From positions 54,411,581 to 54,475,580 of the forward strand of contig NC_088203.1 of assembly GCF_037126465.1 (NCBI RefSeq): a stretch of 64,000 bases of DNA, in the 5' to 3' direction. This document shows positions 13,849 through 26,150 of the stretch, piece by piece; position 1 is the stretch's first letter; the number at the start of each line of letters is the position of its first letter. The notes beneath the pieces were generated by a model. The model had not been told where the DNA came from and searched no databases. It saw only the letters and a program-made list of their open reading frames with translations. The stretch comes from Ornithodoros turicata (lineage: Eukaryota > Arthropoda > Arachnida > Ixodida > Argasidae). Position numbers and translations under genes: made by a program.

Positions 13849-14719
13849 AGTAGTTATCACCCCAATGTCCAGAAAAGAAATATTCCTTTTGGGCAGTTCA
13901 CACGACTCAAGAGCATATGTTCCAATACCGACGATTTCCACAGACGCGCTCACGAAATGTCTGCTGATTTCAGGAAGCGTAACTATCCCAGCAATCTAAT
14001 TGAAAATGCTTTCACCAAATCACGCTCGCTGGACAGAGAGTTACTTCTTTCCAGCCAACCTAACGAGGAACACAGAAATATTACTTTCGTGACCACCTAC
14101 AACAAAGCCCTTCGTAACACGAAAACTATTTTCCAGCGCCATCTTAACATTCTACACAATGACGAAAAATTGAAAGAACTATTTCCTTCTGACCCCCATT
14201 GTTACATTCCGCAGGTCAAGGAATATCCGGAATATCCTTACTTCTTCGCGTTTGCGCCGTACTACAACACCTGGTTCGGGTCCCTGCAACGGCACACGCT
14301 GCCAAACTTGTAATCTTATTTCTACTTGCACCTCGGTGTCCAGTACCATAAACAACTACACCTTTCAAATTAAACAATCTTTGCACTGTAACTCCGTTAA
14401 CATTTGTTTTCTAATAACATGTATGAAATGCAATGTTCAGTACATTGGTGAAACCTCCAACACCATGCGTCAGAGGTTTTACGGTCATAAATCCGACATT
14501 GTCAATAATCGCCCCACTCCCGTTGCTATACATTTTAATCTTCCCGGGCACGACATGGATACACACCTGTCCATTGCAATTCTGGAATCTGGCTACACCA
14601 CCGATTGCAAACGCAAAAATCGCGAGTCCTTCTTCATTTCTAAATTTTCTTCTTTAAAACCACGGGGACTAAACGTTCATGGCGGTCCTCTGCAGTTGTT
14701 CAACCCATCATCCAGCTAA
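13849..14719 (+). pseudogene. Penelope-like RT C-terminus plus GIY-YIG endonuclease, frameshifted
   Basis: The first frame holds the conserved post-RT region of Penelope-like elements (SYHP, IPFGQFTRLKSICSN, then a helical segment ending in RELLL). A frameshift near 14216 moves the rest to another frame, where NIRNIL, the cysteine pair GTRCQTC and the GIY-YIG domain follow. The GIY-YIG core is VQYIGET with the downstream arginine and histidine of RFYGHK, then HFNLPGHD and RESFFISKF. In this family the GIY-YIG nuclease nicks DNA to start target-primed reverse transcription. The RT palm motifs are absent (5' truncation), so the copy is inactive. Confidence 0.87.
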
Positions 14720-15066
14720 GCTACTCCATTTACCTTCTGTTCTTAGCATTCTTAGCTCCATTTTCCCTTCAGCCCATAAGGTCACCCGTACCTTCCCACG
14801 CAGTTCAACAAAAGCTGTGTTCCCCTCGTACACGGCTAGACATCCACCTGTGCCCCCGTCTTTTAACCACCAAATCTTTTGAACCCCAATTCTCCGAATG
14901 TCTCATTTACCCGTACACCTTCTCTTTCCTGATTCTTATGTGACGGTTGCTCACGTGATGCATTGCATTACTGTCTGGTTGTTTTGTGTTTACTTAGTTC
15001 TGGAAACCTGTTTTATTGTATCTGTTCACTTGGTATATATACTCGTGTCGCACTTAGTTGTGTAAC

Positions 15067-15094
15067 CTGAAGAAGTGCAGTCTCTTGCACGAAA
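15067..15094 (+). ncRNA. Hammerhead-ribozyme-like motif in the Penelope tail
   Basis: The tail contains CTGAAGA (15067-15073), a 5-bp stem GTGCA/TGCAC (15075-15079 with 15086-15090) and then GAAA (15091-15094), which is the order of a hammerhead core. One extra unpaired A (15074) separates the core from stem II, unlike the minimal textbook motif. Penelope-like elements are known to carry hammerhead motifs in their terminal repeats. Self-cleavage is not shown. Confidence 0.5.
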
Positions 15095-15239
15095 GTTCTT
15101 GTTCGAATAAATATTAGTTGCTCCTAACCGTTTTTCATGTTACGTGTGTGATTCCCTCTTCGCGGGCTCCTTGACAGTGTTTTATTTTTTCCCCCTTTTT
15201 GACGTATCCGTTTTTTTTTTTTTTTTTCAGAGTGATTAC

Positions 15240-15533
15240 CCAAAGACTCGATTCAGGTCGGTACATTTTTCGGTGCAGATTTTTTACATTCGAATGTTGA
15301 AGGAGCAAAACTCTTGCACCATAGGAAAAGGAGTACGAATTGCGGGTATCGAGCCGCACTTCAGGGTCGTTAGAGTTCCTTGTGTGCTCGAGGTGTTCTT
15401 GAAGTACAAAGTTGGGCTGCCCAGCAGTGCGCCAATGGAGCGACTGTTTTCGGTTGGTGGTCTTGCTTTGACAAGGAGACGTGGCATGCTTGCAGACAAG
15501 AACTTTGAGAATACCTTACTCTCTAAAGGCTAG
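15240..15533 (+). pseudogene. hAT transposase C-terminal fragment (hATC)
   Basis: The frame contains KYKVGLPSSAPMERLFSVGG followed by LTRRR and DKNFENTLL, the hAT family dimerisation domain at the transposase C-terminus. The RNase H-like catalytic core and the N-terminal zinc finger are absent. The last codons are replaced by the long-TIR insertion at 15529. The inverted partner is at 27523-27807. Confidence 0.85.
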
Positions 15534-18342
15534 TTCCATCTCAAATCGAACAATCCGGTACACTTGATGTCTCGAATGAACGGGGAAAAAATATATGTTG
15601 AAGCCATCGGTGAGTTAGGAGAAATAAACGCTTTCCGAGTTTTCTGCACTGCGCGGTTCGGGAAGTAGGAGAGGAGGAAAAAACTGCCTCTCATAGGACG
15701 ATGTCGTCGCGCGCGGGTTTGAGCGTTCGCTACAAGGCTAGTTCTTGTCGCATTATAGAAATTTTTTGATCTGGCTTTAGACCACTTAGGGCACAATACG
15801 ATCCTGCGTTGGCAGTGCTGTGTCCGTTTTTGTCTGTCTACAAAAAAATATCAAATTTGACTCAAAGTGCCAAAAAGCCCCATATTCACTGCAACTTTGC
15901 GGACGATGTACAAAACGGATAAGATTGAGCTTTATGCCGTTTAATTTGTCATTCATGTGGCTATCGAGTGATGTATAATTTGTTGCTCTCTCTGTCAGGA
16001 ACGTAAACGATACCTCTTTCAATAACACCATACCACACAAAAATGACGAATTTCGGAAGCCTTTATCTAAAAAAAAACACCAAAAACTCGCCTCAAAAAT
16101 TTCATATGTTGTAGGTAGTTCCTTGGACTATGCACAGAAGAAAAATCAAAAGTCGGAATTTATCGGTAGGCGCACTGTGAATTTTTTTGCCAGCCCTATA
16201 CGCGGAGCGCATTCAAGCCGTGGCACCGTGTCCCGCATGTTGCAATTTTCCAAAGGGACATTCAACTTCTGTCTTCACATAAAAAGTAATTGCTATCATT
16301 TGAAACCGTTCTGAGCGCTTGCGTTCATAATAGTGTTGTAATCGCCGAATGTAAATTGTGGAGCAACCATATGTGCTCACATTTTTTGCGGGATGACACA
16401 CATGCATTGCAAGTGCTGGGAGCCCGTGAAGAACAGAATGCTTTAGAATACTTTTGCGTCTTTATGAGAGGTATATTTGTCCACGGTGATCATATCGAAG
16501 CATATTTACAGTACACAGAATAACAAGAACTTGACAGCGAAGAAGACAAGGTGACGAAGGTAAGAAGGTAACGTAAATTATGCAGGGCATTCCGGGTGGA
16601 TGAGAGTGCTCGTGTCATGAACTGCGTTAGGCCGTTGTGGAAGCCACTTTCCTTAATGTAACTTTTGATGGCAGGTTCTTGTCAGATTTTCTTTCAAATG
16701 TGGGCAACATTGCTGCGTGTTGTGATTCAGCCACCTTTGCTGTGAAGTACTTGAAGCAGCTTCTGCATAGCTGGCCCATTTCTGTTACGCCTTCGGCTTG
16801 ATCTGCTGGAACCATACTCTTTATGGCAGCTACGCCGATCTCCGAAGCAAAGCGAAAATCCTTTGTCTATAGCCTTTTTCTTGTGTATGAGGCGGTAGTC
16901 AGCGAAATCCACAGGATCAGCACAGTACAACGAAGAGGCCATTGAGGTACGTGTGATACCAGGACGACACACTACAGTAATGCAGATGTCGTCGCACTTT
17001 CTGTATAAGGGCACTCCATGGACTTCTGTAGTCGAGAAGTGAGTGAAGCGTCTTCTGTGTGTAGGCGAAACTTTGCGCAAGGTGTCTTCAGGGAGTAAAT
17101 GCGATCAGGACCTTCCCATGGTCGCAACATGTCGAACCGAATAACATATTGGACAGCGGCGCCAGTCGGGCTGTTTCGGCAAGGTTCACAAAAGGCACCA
17201 TGAATTAGCCTTGAGTGTGTGCGTATGACACTACAACATTTTCCTCAGTGCAATTTTTCCCCGTCCGAGGTCATGGGGCCGTAGGAAAGGAAATGTTTCA
17301 AAGAATACTGGAAGTCACTGGGTCCCTCCTGCCATAATGCGTACATTAAACATGCTTGTTTAGAATAACCCTGAACAGATATGCCTCTTACAAAGATTCT
17401 GTTCTTCCCGGGCTCCCAGCACTTGGAATGCATGTGTGACATCCTGCAAAAAATGCGAGCACATCTGGTTGCTCCACAATCTAGATTCAGCGATTACACC
17501 ATTGTTATGAACGCAAACGCTCCGAACCTTGAAAAGGAAACCTTGAAACCTCAGAATGGTTTCAAATGACAGCAATTACTTGTTATATGAAGACAGAAGT
17601 TGAAAGTTCCTTTGGAAAATTCGATTTTGCAACACGCGGGACGAGGTGCCTCCGCTTGAATGCGCTTCGTGTATAGGGCTGGCAAAAAATTCATAGTGCG
17701 CCTACCGATCAAGTCTGAGTTTTGATTTTGCTTCTGTGCATAGTCTAAGGAACTATCTAGAACATATAAAATTTTCGAGGCAAGTTTTTGGTGGGGTTTT
17801 TTAGATAAAGGCTTCCGAAATTCGTCATTTTTCGGTGGCATGGTGCTACTAAAAGAGGTATCGCTTACGTTCCTTACAGAGTAGATCAACACATTATACA
17901 ACATTCTATAGCCCTATGAATGACAAATTAAATGACATAAAGCTCAATCTTATCCGTTTTGTACATCGTCCGCAAAGTTGCAGTGATTATGGTGCTTTTG
18001 TCACTTTGAGTCAAGTTTGATATTTTTTTGCAGACAAACAAAAACCGGTACACCACTGCCAACAAAGGATCCTATTGTATCCTAAGTGGTCTAAAGCCAG
18101 ATCAAGAAATTACTATAGTGCGAGAAGAAATGGCCTTGTAGCGAACGCTCAAACCCGCTCCCGGCGACGTCGCCTTATGAGAGGCAGTTTTTTCCTCCTC
18201 TCCTATTTCCCGAACCGCGCAGCGCAGAGAATTCGGAAAGCGCTTATTTCTCCTAACTCACCGATGGCTTCAAGATATATTTTTTTCCCGTTCATTCGAG
18301 ACATCAAGTGTACCGGATTGTTCCATTTGAGATGGAACTAGC
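15529..18342. mobile_element. 2.8-kb DNA element with about 0.95-kb terminal inverted repeats
   Basis: The two ends are inverted copies starting GCTAGTTCCATCTCAAAT. The arms run about 15529-16485 and 17370-18342, with a spacer of about 0.88 kb. The flanks CTAAAG (15523-15528 and 18343-18348) form a 6-bp target duplication. The opposite hAT copy (27540-27556) retains the uninserted sequence with one CTAAAG, so the insertion is precise. I cannot assign the superfamily. Long TIRs with 6-bp duplications occur in more than one group. Confidence 0.82.
16627..17200 (-). pseudogene. Coding-like fragment in the long-TIR element spacer
   Basis: On the minus strand two overlapping frames (17080-16727 and 16815-16627) read as one protein-like stretch broken by a frameshift. 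Phrases include DPVDFADYRLIHKKK, then MGQLCRSCFKYFTAKV with a CxxC pair. It is the only coding-like segment unique to the spacer, so it may be a relic of the element's own gene. I do not recognise a family. Confidence 0.35.
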
Positions 18343-18882
18343 CTAAAGCCAATAGACGTTCCAAGCTCCATTCATGATCTGCACTTTGTTCACATACCTT
18401 AAGAAAAGAAGCGTTTTGACAGCGATGTTCGGTGTTTCTGTAACATGGCAAGAGACTTGTCCTTGTGTAAGACTTCTCTAACTTGTTTTTCTACCACAAG
18501 CACAAGCACCACTACCTTTCAGCGCATGTGCAATAAATGTGAACGTCAAATCTTGCAGGTTGCAGTGAATTTTGTGAATATAATTCAGTGTAATGCAATT
18601 ACTTTTTCAGTAATTACTTTTCCAGTAATTGTAATCGTAAATGAGTAATTGTAACTGTAATTTAATTACTTTTGTGAACATGTAATTGTAATCGTAATTC
18701 AATTACTTCGGAAAAGTAATTTTTACAGGTCTGCCAACGAGCCACTTGTTGAATCCAACCTCTGTGCATGTGGTGCGGATACATAATTTAATTCGTATCT
18801 GCAAGGAATGTTTTCTTCGTCGTCCAATGTAGGATCAGCACACAAACACACAAAAAAGTTACTTCTGGGGAGTCTTGGCAGG

Positions 18883-19110
18883 TAAACTCAACTCATCCCT
18901 CTAGCTACCCACATGAACGCGCAGAGGATGTACCTGAATGACTCTTCAAGGACAATCTGCAAGTGCCATCCTCAGAACGTTCTGTGGATTAAGATCGAAG
19001 GACGAGGACAAGATGATACTTTGGGGACATCCTGAGGACTGTGTGTGTTCTTGGGGTCCCCACTCTCCTTCTCAAAATAAAGTTGTTGTTGTTAGTGCCA
19101 TTTGCACTGG
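18883..19110 (+). repeat. Retroposon 3' end with (GTT)n tail
   Basis: This segment is present only in the left arm. It ends in AATAAA directly followed by GTTGTTGTTGTT, a simple-repeat tail as found on some LINE and SINE copies. Its source element was not identified. Confidence 0.4.
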
Positions 19111-19206
19111 TGGTGTGAAGTGATAAAACGAGAGAGAAAAAAATAATAAAGAATTACACTAGGTAAAATAAAAAGGTTATAGCATGCATCATTCAGCTGC
19201 AACAGC

Positions 19207-19809
19207 CTACAGTACAATTAGATCATTGCAGTGCTCAATGCATACTCTTTCAGATGTGGAATCCTTCTTTACAAAGATATTTTCATTACAAACCCACACA
19301 AACATGTATTCTTTTTGTTTAGCTTGAAGCGTGGCTTGCCATAACAGTTTTTTGTTTACAGTCGTCAAGTTCTCGCATACAAGTGCATCTTGATACACAC
19401 GGTCGTTAGGCAGCTTTTTAATCTTGTTTTTCCCACGAAGCCACGTATCAACTATTGTCTTCTGCCTGAATGTTACCAAGATTACAGGGATTTTGCTACT
19501 GTCTCTGGTAGGAAGTCTATGGTAGGCTTCGACATTAGAATCATCTACAGGTGGAAGGTCTGCCGCGTTAGCGATGTGATTAATGAGCTTGAGGAAGTTC
19601 TCGTCCTTGTTCTGTCTGATGCCATGGATTTCTAGTTTATACCGACCGTTGTACTGCTCATTACGATTGATGGCTTTTTCGACGTCAATAATTCGGTTCT
19701 CAAGATGTTCCGTTCGCTACTCAAGCAAGTTGTTTTTTTCATCTATTTGGTCTATCCTAACCTCAATGTTAGAGACCCTTTGGAATATGTCGTCCACTTT
19801 CTTTCCCAT
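19207..19809 (-). pseudogene. LINE ORF1-like protein, left copy
   Basis: The minus-strand frame starts at a Met (19809) with a short coiled-coil-like stretch (VDDIFQRVSNIE), has an in-frame TAG at 19717-19719, and is open afterwards to 19207. Downstream motifs are YKLEIHGIRQN, VEAYHRLPTRD, IPVILVTFRQK, then a C-terminal part with ENLTTVNKKLLWQA and FVWVCNENIFVKK. This is the layout of LINE ORF1 RNA-binding proteins (coiled coil, RRM-like core, C-terminal domain). The same TAG occurs in the inverted copy, so it predates the duplication. No reverse transcriptase follows. Confidence 0.7.
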
Positions 19810-20439
19810 CGTTCGAACAGCGTCTAGAACGTCAGTAGTAATTATACAACCCAAGTTTTGCACAGAAAAGCCACGGCAAGTATTGCACTTTGTACTTTAA
19901 AATTATTTACTTTAATTTCTTCTTACTCAATCATTGACGTGACGTGGATTTTCTATGTAAAACTCGGGTTGTAGAAAAAAAATAACTAAACAGAAAGGGA
20001 GCAGACAGAGAGAAACAATTTATTTGAAAATTAACGACGCCATCTTGCAAAACGCACTCCGGTGCGGGCGGCTGGGGCAGGACTGTTGCAGAGGTAGGTG
20101 GCAAGCATCAGACACCAGACGAGATGGCACCTCCGTCATGTGGATATGCGTGTAAGCGAGAGAGAGACAGAGCAACAAGATACTAGCATCACGTAAAAAT
20201 GGCAACACTGTTCAACAAGTCTAAGCATGCCAGAGCGCGGGGAAAAGGCCTAACCGCTACTGCTAAACAGCACGGAGAAAACACTACACATCGGGAGCAC
20301 TACACACTGTTTGTTTTCACTAATGCTCAACTGGACAAGGTACACCTGAAACAGTAGAGCTGCAGCATGACGTCATCACCCAAGAATGCATCTGTACGGT
20401 TCAAAGGGGCGTACGCTCTATACAGGAGACCTATTATTT

Positions 20440-22411
20440 ATTGACTCACCATCCCAAGATTCTTTCATTTTTACAACTATAATGATTGCATAAAAATAGA
20501 AAACCTACTGCAGAAGAGCGCCATGCATGAAAACTGATCGTAGGAATTCCAGTCTTACTAAATGAGACTTGCAAAAGAACAAAATATCCTAACACGTAAC
20601 TCCATCAATGGCTAATAAGAGGACTAGGCACTCAACAAATCAACACAGAATATGGGTAACAAGGAGCGCAGAATGATGTCACTGCTCCATCCGACAGCCA
20701 GGCAGAGAGCTGACTCATAATGGTTTTTCTCCTGTATAAAGTCCCGCAGCTGCACACCTAGCGGTTACTTTCTCAACTATTCTCACGACAAAATTATTAA
20801 GAATCATGCCAGTGCTACTCTCATTCCCAAGGCAGAAGAAGATAGAAAATGGCAGGGATTCCCGGACAACAGCAACCAGCGCCCGACGTGCACGGGCATG
20901 AAAATCGCGAACAAAGTGGGGATAAAGTTGGCGAAATAATTTGTTACACAACACATCAGTCACAAGGAGCACAGAACGACACATCCATTCCGTCCAACAG
21001 CCAGTCGCAGAACTGAATCGTAATGCTTTTTACTCCTCTATAAAGTCATGCATCTGTCCCTCTTGCGGTTGATTTCTGAACTAATTTAATCGCACAGAGC
21101 AAAGCAAACACAGAGAAACACTTGAACATAGTGAAAAGACACTCACCATCATCGGACACGTACACTACATTCCCTTATTGTAAATCTGCTCGTCACAAAA
21201 TCCACCATTCACCAGTGACGAACCACACATCCGCACCCCATCAGAGGCAGACGGAACCCCACCGAAGCTACGCTCTTCCACTAATGGCCAACGCAATTGT
21301 TAGGAGCAGAATTCTCGTGTCCACACCCGCCAGTGTCCAAGAGAGAAGTGAATCCTTGCGCCCCCTGCAGGCTTTGCTCGTGACGTCATCCTATTGTCTC
21401 AGGGCTACACTGTTTTTTTTTACTAATGTCCAACCCATCGCGTCTGGACAAGGTCCACCTGAAACAATAGAGTCGTGGTATGACATCATCATGCAGCTGC
21501 GTGGCTCAAGGACGCGTACGCTCTAGACAGGGGACCTGTTATTTATTGAATCACCATCCCAATATTATTTTCTTTATTCTACTATAATGATTGCATAGGG
21601 AACTATTGCAGAAAAACACCATACATGAGAGGTACGTGATTGTAGGAATTTAGCACTTCATTCCCGAAGTCTTACTAAATGAGACTTATGAGTACAGGAA
21701 AAAAACAAAATAATGGTTCAGCAAGACATGTCCATCCCATCCGAAAGCCAGGCAGCTAACTGAACAATGACACTTTGTTCCTCCAGAATAAAGTCACACA
21801 CCTGCCCCCCTTGCGGTTACTCTCTGAACTAAATGAATCACAAAATTATTAAGAATCGTTCTAGCTCTACTCCCATTCAAGGCACCACTATCGACATCGT
21901 CAAGAATGTTTCCTTTCAAAAAGAAAAAAAAAACTACATGTAGAAGGAAAGCATGTCAGAACAGGTCTTGGCATGTCAGCGCATGTTTGTCAGACAATAA
22001 GGGGAAAAAAGTGAAAAGAAACACTTGAACAAAGCAGAAAACCAGCATCAAACTATTTCTAAGCATACGCACTCCTCTTATTCAAAAACTGTGCTCACCA
22101 TAAATCCGTCCAGGACAGTACACACCATTTTCCTATTGCTACACTTTTTTCCAGTAATGGTCAATGCATTGCTACAGACACCTAAAACACTGCATGATGT
22201 CATCACATCCTGTCAGATGAAGACAGCGGCAAAGACAAACACTCCTATTATTTATTGAATCGCAAGGTTATTTCCTTTGTTCAAGTCTTAATGACGTTCA
22301 CTTTTACAATAAAATTCAACAAAAAAGGCACCGTGCATGAATCTTGATCTTAGCGATTTTCACCCGAAAGGCTCATCATGGTCATTAGAATCATAACACC
22401 AGTAAACTACC
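20440..22411. repeat. Diverged direct-repeat modules inside the left arm
   Basis: A module beginning near ACCATCCCAAGATT, with ATAATGATTGCATA, CCATGCATGA and TACTAAATGAGACTT, recurs at about 20450, 21550 and, more diverged, 22255. A second shared phrase (TATAAAGTC, then CTTGCGGTT, then AAAATTATTAAGAATC) recurs at about 20736, 21040 and 21785. The inverted partners lie at about 23440-25640, and another copy starts near 63500. No coding function was recognised. Confidence 0.65.
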
Positions 22412-23439
22412 ACTGCTCTTTCAAAATAATAAGTGAGACCACTCAACATCATCACCAGGCTTATGCAATACATGACCCTTTCTATGCTCGTATACTCGTT
22501 GTCTGAGGATACACCTACGCGCAAAAGGCGCAAAAGCCTGGGGGAAAAGTTCCATTCGCGCACGACAAAGCACAAGACAGAACGCCTTTACGGGAACATG
22601 ATTGCATTCCCACTGTATTAATGATTTTCTATCTTGCATTGCAGTTTAGAAAAACTACTACAAAACTATAATTTTAGGAGCCTATTAAAATTCTACTTTC
22701 TATGGAAACTATAATTTCCCTGTTACTTCGATCGCTATTAATCCAGCGCTCCAATTTTTTTTCTCTTCCCATTTCAGCCTTGTCATGCAGTGAAGCAGAC
22801 TTACCTCCAAAATAATTAATTTACACTGAGGGTGCCACACTTCAGGAATTCCTATTCGGCGCTCAGATGCAAGCGTTTCTGCACGAATACCTATAACAGC
22901 TGACTTCCTCAACATAGCGAGCTCCTTACAACATCTAACAAACAAGCAGAAAAACCCTCTTCTCAGCTGTACCATGTTACTTTCTACTGCGCAAAAGCAG
23001 TGATTTGAGGAAAGAGCAGCAAAAATTGTGTGCAATTGTGTTGGAATGGCTACGGCTTCAAAAACTGAAGCATATGCTAATAAACTAAGAAAAAGACACT
23101 CATGTCTGGTATCAGATAATTCTTGCATAATGCTACATACACAGCCGCATTGTCCCTTCATAAAGAAAGCAGAGGACAAGGGCACGCAAATTCCTGTAAG
23201 CGAGAAGGGAAAAGTCTTAAGACCTCAGGAATAATAGCAGAATTTATGAACTCTCACAGTTCACAATGCTCAACTGTCCTGGACACGATTTAATTATCAA
23301 TTAGAGGTAATTGTGCCCCCCAGAGTAACCAGCACCCTCCAGGGAGCCACCACATTAATTGTAGAGTGCCTATCTCGTGTCCAGACCAGCCGGGCGTTGT
23401 GCACTACGAGAGTCTATAACTTCTGCATGGTAGTTTAGT
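22412..23439. other. Central spacer of the giant palindrome, with a small hairpin
   Basis: This unpaired segment of about 1 kb separates the inner arms. It contains a 158-codon open frame on the minus strand (22709-23185) with no recognisable domain, which I treat as chance. Near its right edge (about 23260-23400) inverted GTCCTGGACACGA/TCGTGTCCAGACCAG arms enclose an AATTA-rich core with CCCCCC. A similar hairpin occurs at 63299-63467. Confidence 0.6.
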
Positions 23440-25689
23440 TGTAGTGGTAGTTTACTGGTGTTGTGATTCTAATGACCATGATGCCTTTGGGGTGAAAATT
23501 GCAAAGATCAAGATTCATGCACTGTGCTTGTTTTGTTGAATTTTATTGTAAAAGTGAACGTCATTAGGAGTTGGACAAAGGAAATAACCTTGCAATTCAA
23601 TAAATAATAGGAGTGTTTGTGCTTGCCGCTGTCTTCTTCAGACAGGATGTGATGACGTCACGCAGTGTTTCAGGTGTCTGTAGCAATGCATTGACCGTTA
23701 CTGGAAAAAATGTAGCAATAGAAAAATGGTGCGTACTGTCCTGGACAGATTTATGATGAGCACAGTTTTTGAATAAGAGGAGTGCGTGTGCTTAGAAATA
23801 GTTTGATGCTGGTTTTCTGCTTTGTTCAAGTGTTTCTTTTCACTTTTTTCTCCCTTGTTGTCTGACAAACCTGCGCTGACATGCCCAGACCTGTTCTGAC
23901 ATGCTTTCCTCCTACATGTAGTTTTTTTTTCTTTTTGAGAAGAAACATTCTTGACAATGTCGATAGTGCTGCCTTGAATGGGAGTAGAGCTAGAACGATT
24001 CCTAATAATTTTGTGATTCATTTAGTTCAGAGAGTAACCTCAAGGGGGGCAGGTGTGTGACTTTATTCAGGAGGAACAAAGTGTCATTATTCAGTTAGCT
24101 GCATGGCTTTCGGATGAGATGGACATGTCTTGCTGAACGATTATTTTGTTCTTTCCTGTACTCATAAGTCTCATTTAGTAAGGCTTTGGGAATGAAATGC
24201 TTAATTCCTACAATCACCTCTCATGTATGGTGTTTTTCTGCAATAGTTCCCTATGCAATCATTATAGTAGACTAAAGAAAATAATCTTGGGATGGTGATT
24301 CAATAAATAACAGGTCCCCTGTCTAGAGCATACGCGTCCTTGAGCCACGCAGCTGCATGATGATGTCATACCGCGACTCTATTGTTTCAGGTGGACCTTG
24401 TCCAAAGGCGATGGGTTGGACATTAGTGGAAAAAAACAGTGTAGCCCTGAGACAATACGATGACGTCACGAGCAAAGCCTGCTCCTAGCAATTGCGTTGG
24501 CCTTTGTGGAAGGGCGTAGCTTCAGTGGGGTTCCGTCTGCCTCTGATGGGGTGCGGATGTGTGGTTCGTCAGTGGTGAATGGTGGATTTTGTGACGAGTG
24601 GATTTACAATTAGGGAATGTAGTGTACGTGTCCAATGATGGTGAGTGCCTTTTCACTCTGTTCAAGTGTTTCTCTGTGTTTGCTTTCCTCTGTAGCCCGG
24701 CGATTTGTCCTCGTGTAATAGCGCTCCAGACGTGCCCCGACATGCATGCTTTCCTCTATTGACACTTTGTATATTTTTCTTTTTTGACTAGGAACATTCT
24801 TGTCTTGACGATATCGATAGTGCTGCCCTGAATGGGAATAGTGCTAGAACAATGCTTAATAATTTTGCAATTAAATTAGTTCAGAAATCAACTGCAAACG
24901 GGACAGATGCATGACTTTACAGAGGAGTAAAAAGCATTACGATTCAGTTCTGCGCCTGGCTGTCGGACGGAATGGACGTGTCGTTCTGCGCTCCTCGTGA
25001 CTCATGTGTTGTGTAACTAATTCTTTCGCCAACTTTATCCCTGCTTTGTTTGCGATTTTCATGCCCGTGCACGTCAGGCGCTGGTTGCTGTTGTCCGGCT
25101 ATCCCCGCCATTTTCTATCTTCTTCTGCCTTGGGAACGAGTAGCGCTGGCGTGACTCTTAATAATTTTGTCCTAAGAGTAGTTGAGAAAGTAACTGCTAG
25201 GGGGTGCAGCTGCGGGACATTATACAGGAGAAAAAACATTACGAGTCAGTTCTCTGCTTGGCTGTAGGATGGAGCAGTCACATCGTTCTGTGCTCCTTGT
25301 TACCCATACTCTGTGTTGATTTGTTGAGCGCCTAGGCCTCTTATTAGCCATTGATGGAGTTGCGTGTTAGGATATTTTGTTCTTTTGCAAGTCTCATTTA
25401 GTAAGACTTTGGAATTCCTACGATCAGTTTTTCATGCATGGTGCTCTTTTGCAGTAGGTTTTCTATTCTTATACAATCATTATAGTTGTAAAAATGAAAG
25501 AATCTTGGGATGGTGATTCAATAAATGATAGGTCTCCTGTATAGAGTGTAAGCGCCCTTGAACCATACAGGTGCATTCTTGGGTGATGACGTCATGCTGC
25601 AGCTCTATTGTTTCAGGTGTACTTTTTCCAGTTGAGCATTAGTGGAAAAAAACAGTGTAGCCCTGAGACAATAGGCCAACGTCACGAGC

Positions 25690-26150
25690 AAGGCAAGGAG
25701 AGGGTGCAGGAATTCAGTTGTCTCTCAGCCTCTCGCAGGTGGCGCTAGGAGCGCCTGCATAGCGGTCGCGGAGAGGCGTCTGCGTCAGTCGGCCGCTGGC
25801 TCTTGTCGGGAGAAGATGTGCGGTCGGTCGCTCCGTCGTCCCCGCTCTGCGTCACTTGATCGCTGGCTGTCGTTGGGATCGGACGCTCCGTCGCCGCAGG
25901 GGAAAAGGTGGGTGATTTGCCGATGTTTTCATGTTGTTTTACCGCGCTCGTGTTAAACCTTTTCTACCATGTTCGCCGTAACAAATATTCCCTGAACGCG
26001 CATGTTTAGACTTGTGTAGCAGTGACCAAGCCTTTGTTCATGTTTTCGCATGTTTACTGTTGTGTGACTAGTATTTTTGTGGTTCTTGTCTTGTGTTATC
26101 TGTTGAATTCTGTAGGTGATGACGCTGTGGTTAGGCCTAGTCGATTGCCT
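25690..26150. other. GC-rich segment present only in the right arm
   Basis: This block is rich in CG and CTCC phrases (for example GTCGGTCGCTCCGTCGTCC) and sits upstream of the plus-strand ORF1. It ends in a donor-like AAAAGGTGGGT. It could be a 5' leader or promoter of the LINE-like unit that the left arm has lost. No coding frame is convincing. Confidence 0.35.

Larger units (their letters stand above)
13245..15220 (+). mobile_element. Penelope-like element with inverted 5' arm
   Basis: The sense-strand part (13849-15140) encodes the end of a Penelope reverse transcriptase and a GIY-YIG domain, followed by a 3' tail. The left part (about 13247-13848) is the reverse complement of the 3' tail (14324-15140) with about 232 bp missing, so the copy forms a large hairpin. 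Both sides carry a T-rich stretch ending in TTTTTTTCA, likely a target duplication. The other hAT copy (27855-27875) shows the uninterrupted site. Such inverted tails are known for Penelope-like elements. Confidence 0.85.
13112..18733. mobile_element. hAT element, left copy, with two nested insertions
   Basis: The ends are CAGACCTGTAAA and its inverse TTTACAGGTCTG. The flanks are TCAACGAG (13104-13111) and CCAACGAG (18734-18741), an 8-bp hAT-type target duplication with one mismatch. Inside are subterminal AATTAC-rich repeats and the C-terminal hAT dimerisation domain of a transposase. A Penelope-like element (about 13245-15220) and a long-TIR element (15529-18342) are nested in it. Without them it matches the 879-bp copy at 27187-28065 in inverted orientation. 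It is a deletion derivative that lacks most of the transposase. Confidence 0.85.
18742..22411. repeat. Inner left arm of the giant palindrome
   Basis: This is homologous in inverted orientation to 23440-27178. It contains a LINE ORF1 on the minus strand and a series of diverged direct-repeat modules. The arms differ by scattered substitutions and several indels, so they are not a simple assembly copy. The left arm has extra sequence at about 18883-19430, and the right arm has extra GC-rich sequence at about 25690-26150. Confidence 0.82.

Noticed and set aside
20700..21800. LINE promoter monomers with TATAAAG boxes
   Set aside because: The TATAAAG phrases point away from the ORF1 in both arms, so they are not obviously its promoters.
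22709..23185. 158-codon open frame in the palindrome spacer
   Set aside because: No domain, unusual cysteine-rich composition, no splice context and no second copy; probably chance.
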